This document shows, piece after piece, positions 56,240 to 64,000 of a stretch of 64,000 nucleotides of DNA. Under the pieces are notes generated by a model, which saw nothing but the letters and a program-made list of their open reading frames with translations, searched no databases and was not told the origin of the DNA. The stretch is from Chenopodium formosanum. Its lineage: Eukaryota; Streptophyta; Magnoliopsida; Caryophyllales; Amaranthaceae. Every line of letters begins with the position of its first letter. The first letter of the stretch is position 1. Where the stretch lies: NCBI GenBank assembly GCA_024500155.1, contig CM044867.1, positions 15,845,632 through 15,909,631 of the forward strand, read 5' to 3'. Position numbers and translations under genes: made by a program.

Positions 56240-57360
56240 TCAGGTCGAACAAGCAACTCGCAGTGATTTCCAACTGCCCGAATTCCATTTCCAACAAGCA
56301 ATTACCAGTGAGTTTGTGACTTCCCCAGAGTTATATGCTCTTAGGGTGTAGATGTTTCGATCTTGTGGCATGATCGGAGCTGGATCCGTCACAAACGCCA
56401 GCTGGGGCGGTACAACCCAAGGTAGGGGCTGAATTGTGCTCTCTCCATCCACCAGTTGACAAATACTCCCACAACAGGACACATTGCCTTTAGGGTTGTT
56501 AGATCTGGAAGGTGGGCTGGAACCATCTCTCCTCGGTCTTTTCCGACCATTTCCAGCTCCTGGTACGGTGGACAAACAAGGTGGGGATACAGAATGAACT
56601 GTCTTAGCTCCGATAGGGTTAGCTGAACCCATCTGGAAGGTGTCTTGAGGAAGTAGTTCATGTTGTTGACATTGATTTCCGGTAAGGTTGGTATCGGAGG
56701 ATCTATTAGAGTGATTTCCTCCGGGGTTGGAATTGCAGTGTTGCAAATCAGAGGAAATGGCAGAATGATCGGAGGTTGTTGAAAAGGTAATGTGAACCTC
56801 GGGTTGGGAGTTGAAACCCTCATTCGCCAAATGTCCACTGTAGGGCAAAGGAAGGCTTGGTTGCCGTTGTTTTCGCCCTCCGAGTCGCTTCCGTGGATGA
56901 ACGGGCACGACCCGTCGGAGAATTGGTCGGATCCGTTGCTTGACGACATTTTTTGTGGTGTTGGGTTGTTTTTTTGTTTGAGAAGTGGTGGTGGAAGGTG
57001 GAGAAGTAGCGAGGGAGGGTGATGTGTTTGGTGGTGGGGTAGATTTTGGCTGTTGGTTAGAATTAGGGTTTTGAGTAGATCTGACGGCTGAGTTTAAAAC
57101 TCCCGAAGGATGATCCGACGGTTTAGAAGATGACACGTGGCAAACATTTTCTTTTTCCACAAAATTTCCAGCTGGGGTCGAAATTTGTCCTTTCTCCTTT
57201 TTCTGAGTCTGTGCTCTGTTCTTCCCTTTCTATGGAATCTTTTTCGCAGGTTGTTTTTTCCGCGACACTGTCGTCCACCCCTGATTAGGAGGCGGTGTAG
57301 TAGAGTCACCATTGTTCTGATTGCGGTTGAACATAGGGTCGATCGCCTCAGCGCCACCCT
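56240..57360 (-). pseudogene. LINE ORF1 C-terminal part
   Basis: A 306-residue frame from 57160, extended upstream through an in-frame TAG near 57235 to about 57357 (NQGWTTVSRKKQPAKK). It is rich in Pro, Ser, Asn and basic residues with no folded domain, as in the tail of plant LINE ORF1 proteins after the zinc knuckle. The domain half is lost by truncation. An open frame on the same strand at 56389-56949 is a shadow. Confidence 0.7.
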
Positions 57361-57517
57361 TTTTTGAATTTACCCCATTTTATTTTATTATTCATGTATT
57401 AACTTTGACTATAGTTTTTTTATAAACGTAATAAATACATATTTTATCATGAAATAAGTTGTCAAGGTAGATATTAATACAAGGTTTCATAATATAACCC
57501 CCCCCCCTTTTTTTATA

Positions 57518-58561
57518 GGAAAAATTGATTTTAATAATCCCACCTTTTACCGGTTCGCTATTAATAATCCCACCTTTTGATTATTATCTAATAATCCCAC
57601 TTTTATGTTGCATTCTCTTTTACTGGTCCTTTGTGACCGGTAACCTGAATAATAGGTAATTCTTTTTATTTTTTTATTTAAGGAACAAGTGTCTAATTGT
57701 TTAAAAAAAAAAGAACAAAATAAAAAAGTAAAATATAAAAAATAAAACCAGTCGCTCTTCCCATACCCAACCCCACCTCTCCGGCAGTCCCCTTCCATCC
57801 CCCCAGCCTCAGGCAGCCCCAACTCCCACAACCAAAAGCACTACAATTTCAACCACTTTTGATTGCATATGGAGCGTCTGCTTCTCCATTGGCTGAATTT
57901 ATGCTTTGTTGGGTTGCAGCCAATGGAGAAGGTGGCAGGGAGGCGTGGCTGCTCCTGCTTTTGGTGATGGAGGTCGTTATCTCGATGTTGTTGTTGTGCG
58001 ATTTGTGGTGCGATTAAATTGGTGGTGTAGGTGGTGGGAGACGCGACTGCTGCGAGGTGGGAGGGAATTGTAAAATTGTTGCGTGATGGTGGTTTAGTGG
58101 GTGTGTGTATCTACGGCGGTGTGGAACTGTTTGCCGTCGGGGAAGGGGAAATGGTGGTTTTCGGGGGTGGGAAATCGGGGTGGATCCGGGGAGAGGGGAT
58201 GATATCGGTGGGTGGCTGGTGGTAAGTTAAGGGAGGTTTTCAGTGGTGGGAGTGGGGGTTGTCGGAGGGAGTGGGGAATTGGGGATGGTGAGGGTGGCCA
58301 TATTTTTGTAATTTTTTTTTAACTAAGTTTTTCCTTTTTTATTATTTTTTTTAATTTTTTAAGTTTTCTTTTTTTTTTTTAATTTTTTTTCCCCAGCCAA
58401 TTACAAATTGACACGTAGCATCTCAACCCACCAAACCGGTTACTAACAAGTCAGGGACCAAGAGAATGCAACATAAAGGTGGGATTATTAGATAATAATC
58501 AAAAGGTGGGATTATTAACAGTGAATCGGTGAAAGGTGGGATTATTAAAATCAATTTTTCC
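57518..58561. mobile_element. Non-autonomous MULE with 9-bp TSD
   Basis: Inverted ends of about 130 bp start GGAAAAATTGATTTTAATAA and are flanked by a perfect duplication TTTTTTATA (57509-57517 and 58562-58570). The motif TAATAATCCCACCTTTT occurs three times in each end. The 800-bp core is GC-richer (57750-58290) and has a 64-codon frame (58031-58225) and a 94-codon minus frame with no known relative. It could be a captured gene fragment, but no donor gene was recognised. Confidence 0.92.
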
Positions 58562-59088
58562 TTTTTTATAATAATTTTATTGATAGCTAATTATATGAAA
58601 TTAGGTCAAACAGTTACATCAGCATGTGTACAAAGTATGACTGTTAATTATTCTAAAACAGATTGAATATTACTTAATTGACTATCCATTCCTTTCTTGT
58701 TCACCCCACCTCACAAAAATGTTCTTTTTTTTTTTTTTTTTTATTAACAAAGTCTATTAATTAATTAAAAGTCATATGAAATCTACAGATGAAATCTAAA
58801 TTAACAAATACATTAAAAAAAAAACGAAACAATTGTTTCCTTCATCAAAGCTATGATCCTTGTACATATCTTGCAATGTGGTATATCCCTCGCAGACATC
58901 GCTGGAATATACATCCTTTTTGAAGAGGTGGTCTAACGATTTGGTTTAGTCATATGCCGCGTAAGGATGATGTTTATCTGATTCACTTGAATGTATTTGA
59001 AAATTTGACAACCATAACGATTCCAAACAAATCATTACCAAAGAACTAAAAATAGGGCAAAAGATGATTACCTTTTTTTTTATAAGCC

Positions 59089-59119
<31 letters not shown>

Positions 59120-61861
59120 CAAATAAATTTATCTACGATTTTATGTTTGCAATAATGCCAATGAACACATTTTTGTAATCTTTTATTTGGATAAATGGTT
59201 TATCAATTCAAAATTATCTACAAAAGCATTTATAAAATGATATTTATTCCCTCGGTTTCTAGTTGATAGTGTTTTATATTTTGCAAATTGAATACAACAT
59301 TAAGCATAAATAAATAAAATACTAGCTATAAAAAAATTTAAATATTGATATTGTGAAATTACAAATTAGGACGAATAAAAAAAAGTCCCACATTAGGAAA
59401 TTTATTCTAGTTGATTTATTGATAAAGTCTTGGATTTATTTTTCATTGGTAATTTTGAAGACGAACAAGACGAAATAGAGGGAGGATTAAGGTGAAATAT
59501 AAATAAAATTTTTAAAATATTTCCTTAGAATACAAGGATAGGGTGGAAATTTTGTATTACTAGTTGCCCCTTCTCATTGCAGCAAGGTGCTTGCATAATT
59601 TTTTCTCCGTTTTGTTTTGTTTTTTTTTTTTTTTTTTTTACTTTACTTGTTTCATTTATCACGATTGCCAATGCATAAATTTATTGTTCAATATATTTAA
59701 TGCCTAATAATTAAAAATTATAACAGATAGGTATTACGCCAAGATGTATTAAGAGGATTTAAATAAGATTCCACATGATAATGTTTTCCCTTGCATATAA
59801 ATCACAAAAAAGGTCAAAGATGAGTGTATGAATGTTTTAGGTCGAGCAAAAAAGTTTGGAGGAAGAATATAAAAAGTTGAGATGCTTTATTAATTTTCTA
59901 AGTGAATACTTCCTTTGTCTACAAATAAATTCTCATTTGACTTTTGCACAAGTTTTTAGGAAGTTCAATGAAATAAGAAAATAGTGGGGTTTGGTTGACT
60001 AAAGGTGAATTTAAAAAACAAGAAATTGGAGTTTGGTTGATTAAAAGTGCATGCACTTATTAAAGCAAATGGTAAGTGCATATGCACAATGTTTTGGGAA
60101 AGTGAATTAAAACAAATATATTATAGTGTGCTATAATATGTTAATACAGATTAAGTAAGTGAATATTTTATTCGCATACGAACAAGTGGGGTTAGTGGAG
60201 ATGAGAGATAATAAATTATATATAAGTATTTCCGTTTATGGAAGTGATGCACGTATTAAAAAACAGATGGATTAAATTGATAAAGAAGAAATGAGACTTT
60301 TATATAAGGACAAATGAATTTGGTGAAATGGGACATATATTTGGGGACGAAAGGAGTATAAATAACTAGTGGTGAGGTTGGTGAGAACCGGGATGACTAT
60401 TAGGAAACTTCATGTGGTAAGGATGCTTCTTTTGAAGTCTTTGGGAATCTTTCTTGAAATGGAAGAATACCTATTAACAATTGTGCTTGTTTTTCTGTTG
60501 GTACTTGTAGCCTTTTAGGCCATAACTTATAGATTGTAATAGTAAATGTGCTTGTGGTTTTATTTTCTCCATATTTTCTCCTGTATATGTACAGCCAAAC
60601 ATTCATTTTTTTTTATTTTTATTTTGAACTTCCAAGTATTTTAGGATCCTCTAAAGTGTGCCTTATAACATATACATTAACTCTTTATCCTGCAAGCACT
60701 ATCACTGCAATTTAGACAATAAAGATTTATCTTAAAATATAAGCAAAAGAATAAAGAAACATGTTCAATGTGATTTTTAATATATTCCATTGTAAAATGC
60801 AGGAGATTAGTTATGTTCAGACCCTATCAATTGTTTCAATGTTCACATATCTGACACGAATGTAATATTAATCATGTACTTGTATCACGTTCTTTTTAGG
60901 AGTAACAAGTGTTTGCAATTATTCTATGTTAAAGCTATTCTGAAAAGTTTTGCTACCTTTTGACTTCAACTGCTTTCCATATCCTATAAAACTATGTTGG
61001 CTTTCCTGCCTTCGGTAGTATTTTCCAGTCATTGGATGCATGTTGTGCATGCCTATCATATGTCTAAAATGCCTTTTCTCTAATAGTAAACCTGTTATAT
61101 AATTAAAACTCGTCCATAGGCTTAGAGACTTTAAATAACTTGGAAGAAATTAGCTTGGTAGCTCAGTTTGAGTTTTGCCTAACACTAGATGCTTCAGGGT
61201 ATAGATCGCAGACACCGATACTTGGTGTGGCTTGGCTTGGTTCATTTTCTCTATAAAATTTTGTAATCCTACTTATTATTTAGAGGTGGCTGCTAGATTG
61301 GTTCAGCTTGAGTTCAGGCCAGTCCTGTCCACCCCAGAACAGCCCAGCTGTGTTCTAAAGGTGGTATCAGTACAGAAAATGGCACGGGCCTGGCACAGAT
61401 CCTACAAGTGCTTTTTCTTCCTATTCCTTTTTTTTATTCTCTTTTTTGTTTCTTAAATTTCTTAAAATAGGCTTGGTTTTAGTCGATGAGTATGGACTGG
61501 GCCAGGACCAAGTCCTAAATGGTCTACAGGTAACTTGTACCAGCTTGACTTTAGGCCTGTCTCAGACTTAACCATGTTTTTAGTGTAATTTTTGGGCACC
61601 AATATGTGTCTTTATGATTTGCAGGATACTCAAAAGGTAGCCTGGTTTGGTCATAGATCTTCTCTTTGCATGGAAAAACATCTCCATGTTGTCTACCATG
61701 ATGCATTTATGTGGCAGCTTATCTTCTTGGCCACTGGTAACTGGTAAGTGCCTGCTCTGCATCCTCATTAGAATCTTTCGTTTTTACTTTTTGTGGTAAG
61801 TTGTCTGTTGTATTAAGTCTTGGTGACTGAATGGAGTATTCTTCACATGTGTTCTTTGTAG
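58562..61861. other. AT-rich spacer or intron
   Basis: No coding recognised. A (CA)n run at 59092-59120 and several long T runs. From about 60950 the DNA becomes less AT-rich and exon-like, for example 61626-61749 between TTTGCAG and GTAAGTG, but frames there are closed. Under the distant-exon model it would be part of a second large intron of the oxygenase-like gene. Confidence 0.45.
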
Positions 61862-62200
61862 CAGATATTGGTGGCACTGAATTTGATGAAATCTTCTGAT
61901 ATCTGGCGAATAGCAGCCAACTTCAGATCCCAGCAGATCTCATGCCAGTTTTAGTATTATCATATCATGCTCCTACTTGCCCCTACTCCTGCCTGCATCA
62001 GCGGGATATTAATGTACAATTATCTGTAAAAGTTGGTAATTGATTTCAGTTAGCTATCGATCTCTCACTTGTTCATGATACAGTACGTGTGATGGGGCTT
62101 CTACTCCTATTTCGTTGCATTAGGTATGGAAATGCCTGGTTGTGATAGTTGAATGTAAAGTGTATATACAATGTTTCCATTTTGTTACTCCGTATTAAAA
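61862..62200 (+). other. Candidate terminal exon and 3' UTR of the oxygenase-like gene
   Basis: After TTCTTTGTAG the sequence, joined to the phase-1 end of exon 48903-49280, would read SDIGGTEFDEIF and stop at 61897-61899. An acidic end is plausible, and the following DNA to about 62200 has the composition of a transcribed 3' UTR. This competes with the nearer end at 49491. Neither can be settled from sequence alone. Confidence 0.35.
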
Positions 62201-62390
62201 TGTTATTTTTAGTACAATGAAGCTAAACTAAGGAACTCTTTTGGTGAGGAAGAATATAGCAATTGCCATAATTGAAATCCTATCCTATGATCTATACATA
62301 AGAGGAAGTTTAAATGTTTGATGTTTGTGATTGTATGTGTGACGCGTGCGACTTAGAAAAATGCGAAAATTCCATGTATTTCTGAATCAT

Positions 62391-62411
62391 AAGTGAGGGT
62401 ATTCTACTTTC

Positions 62412-62448
<37 letters not shown>

Positions 62449-62504
62449 AAAAAAAAAGAAAAAAAAAAAGAAAAAAGAAAAAAGTGAGGGTATTATACTT
62501 TTCC
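62391..62504. repeat. Poly-A block between two copies of a 22-bp sequence
   Basis: AGTGAGGGTATTCTACTTTCC ends just before about 70 bases of A with rare G. A near-identical copy (one or two changes) follows directly at about 62483-62504. This looks like a target-site duplication around a retroposed poly-A tail. Confidence 0.65.
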
Positions 62505-62578
62505 CAAAAAGAAAAAAAATATACGTTTGGATTTAAATAAATTTGGCAAAAAGAAACCTATCTTATATGTGTATTTAT

Positions 62579-62601
62579 CTATACTATATATTAAAAGGCG
62601 T
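62579..62601 (+). mobile_element. Candidate Helitron 5' end
   Basis: TCTATACTATATATTAAAAG, preceded by A, matches the usual plant Helitron 5' terminus. No hairpin plus CTRR end was found before the window ends, so the element may continue outside or be a fragment. Confidence 0.4.
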
Positions 62602-63342
62602 TTTTAATGACATTGATGTGTCACGTAGTCTCTTTTTTGTTGCGCCACGTCATTTTTCCAACATCTTATGATGCCACCACATCATCACTCAAACAATGCC
62701 ACATCACCCAAGCAACCAACATTACTCCATATAAAAACGTAAGGGTAAGGAGGATTAAAACCTCAACCTCTTATAACAACGAAAATTATTTCACTATCTA
62801 AGGCAATTATCAAATATGTTATTGATATGTTATATACGTGCAAACTACGTGCAGATCTCGAAATGAGAACCAGGATGGGTCGGTGTAGGGAATATTTCAA
62901 GCATTGTGATAACCCCAAACTTGAACTCCACTGTGATCATACACTAAAGTACAGTGGCATTCCAAAGGGAAAGACAAAGAGCAAAAAGAGTCGCCAACAA
63001 GTTTTAGGAACTTGTAAACCTAAAAGACAATCCGAAAGGACCATCAACTACTCCATAAGGTCTTGAACCAAATAGGGTCCGGGGATGAGGGTACGAATCC
63101 AATCTACAAAAGAAAGGACCCGCCCTATAAAATAGGCATCTACTTTATTCTGCTCGTATTCATGTGCGCTTTTCGAATAACATACAAACATTATATTAAA
63201 CCTACCCTGTTTATCTATGTTGGTTGAAATTAATGCACAAATAATACTATTATTGGCGATCACTTGAGTTAAAATCACATTAGCCTAAACCAAATTATTA
63301 ATTATCTTATTAAGCGTGATTTCAAGTACAAATTCCCTTTAA
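62602..63342. other. Spacer
   Basis: Perhaps the body of the Helitron candidate. A 79-codon frame (62827-63066) has no recognised domain. Confidence 0.4.
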
Positions 63343-63464
63343 ACCTACATAAAAGGTGGGATCAAGCAATAACAATATATAATATATCAAGCAACATAAT
63401 AATACCTACATAAAAGGTGGGATCAAGCAATAACAATATATAATATATCAAGCAACATAATAAT
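63343..63464. repeat. Perfect 61-bp tandem duplication
   Basis: Two identical 61-bp units (63343-63403 and 63404-63464) starting ACCTACATAAAAGGTGGGAT. Confidence 0.95.
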
Positions 63465-64000
63465 AAACAATAATAAATAATAATAAATAATGATGATAAT
63501 AGCATGATAAGGCATAATAAAGCTTAATAATAATAGCAAGATTCTAGGCATGATACTAACAAGATTAATAACAACTCCTAGCATGTCACTAAACAATAAA
63601 GATCAAAGCTTTAAACCTAACATGGTACTAACATGATAACATGATATTAGAAAAGAGTAAAGGCACCCTAAACATGATTCTAGAAAGCATAAAATAACAT
63701 CCTAACATGATACTAGAAAGCATTAAAAGCATCCTAACATGATACTCGGAATTATACAATAATAAACATGCTTTCTACATTGAAAGAGAGTAATAAGATT
63801 ACATACTTTGAAGCCTCGTACCTCTTTCTAATAACAAAATACACAAGTTAGTAAACTTCAATGAAAATCAATAAAGAATAATTAAAGAATTAAATTGAAA
63901 TCAAATTAAATAAAGTTTAGACTAGTTTTGGACCAAACCCTCAGATTATATCAAACCTTACACGTCTAGGGCGAAGGCAACTTCGAACTTGGCTAAGAGA
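63465..64000. other. AT-rich end of window with degenerate repeats
   Basis: Irregular units of the type ACATGATACTAGAAAGCAT recur about every 40-50 bases at 63590-63750. No gene recognised. Confidence 0.5.

Larger units (their letters stand above)
52111..57360 (-). mobile_element. 5'-truncated L1-type LINE
   Basis: Minus strand. A 35-base A tail (T run at 52111-52145) marks the 3' end. Upstream in minus sense lie RNase H, a zinc-finger RVT region, reverse transcriptase, endonuclease and the C-terminal part of ORF1. This order, with a plant RNase H at the end, is typical of plant L1 LINEs. The ORF1 nucleic-acid-binding part (DUF4283 and zinc knuckle) is missing and the 5' edge near 57360 is abrupt, as expected from truncated reverse transcription. 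No target duplication was recognised. Confidence 0.9.

Noticed and set aside
59560..59600. Second Helitron 3' end (ACTAGTTGCCCC with a GCAAGGTGCTTGC hairpin)
   Set aside because: Hairpin and spacing are weak and no matching 5' end was seen.
61150..61215. tRNA-like TTGGTAGCTCAGTTTGAG
   Set aside because: It resembles an A box, but no B box or foldable tRNA follows.
62827..63066. 79-codon frame with several Cys and His residues
   Set aside because: Cys/His spacing fits no zinc finger, and there is no supporting promoter or splice context.

Overview
This window is nuclear DNA from a flowering plant, most likely a dicot. It is AT-rich and full of simple repeats. It carries Stowaway MITEs, Mutator-like elements (MULEs), Copia and Gypsy LTR retrotransposons, a plant L1-type LINE and Helitron-like ends. 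Genes are split by GT-AG introns. Nothing bacterial, organellar or viral was recognised. Only one gene looks like an ordinary host gene: a plus-strand 2-oxoglutarate/Fe(II) oxygenase-like gene starting at 36538. Everything else that codes is transposon-derived.

Layout. 1-8491 is AT-rich spacer with a 9-bp-TSD MULE MITE (532-1058), a Stowaway (1760-2073), an LTR-like GC-rich island (about 2230-2560) and two groups of old diverged repeats (3092-5470 and 5500-6770). From 8492 to about 21880 lies a broken minus-strand Copia element (Copia-A). Its gag is split by a complete, young plus-strand Copia element (Copia-B, 10974-21012, two 1319-bp LTRs, TSD CTCTA). Copia-A has lost its reverse transcriptase and runs in frame into a DUF4216-like tail typical of CACTA transposons.

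22027-27543 is MULE-1. It has 163-bp terminal inverted repeats with a single mismatch, a MuDR-type transposase gene broken in four places, and an intact opposite-strand gene for a small GRF-type zinc-finger protein. 28375-35009 is MULE-2. On the plus strand it encodes a FAR1/WRKY-GCM-type transposase that reads by splicing into an OTU cysteine-protease domain. Tail-to-tail on the minus strand is a plant mobile domain (PMD/MAIN-like) gene. The first intron of the PMD gene holds a 191-bp near-perfect compound hairpin. A short Helitron-like element (35575-35971) separates MULE-2 from the host gene.

The host gene has a 5' UTR intron, a 1045-bp first coding exon and an 11.3-kb intron (37583-48902). 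That intron holds a non-autonomous MULE (38660-39339), an old Gypsy fragment, a young Gypsy element nested in it (41138-46428) and a Stowaway. After the second coding exon (48903-49280) the 3' end is ambiguous: a close stop at 49491, or a distant exon at 61862-61899 that would create a second intron of about 12.6 kb. The region between these holds three clustered Stowaways, a decayed LINE (52111-about 57360) and another 9-bp-TSD non-autonomous MULE (57518-58561). The last 2 kb is AT-rich, with a poly-A block, a candidate Helitron 5' end and a perfect 61-bp tandem duplication.

The strongest candidate for something unusual is MULE-2: a mobile cassette joining a transposase, an OTU protease, a PMD protein and a hairpin-forming intron. 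A second theme is that four different MULE-type elements here have terminal repeats built from short motifs iterated at roughly 20-50-bp spacing.
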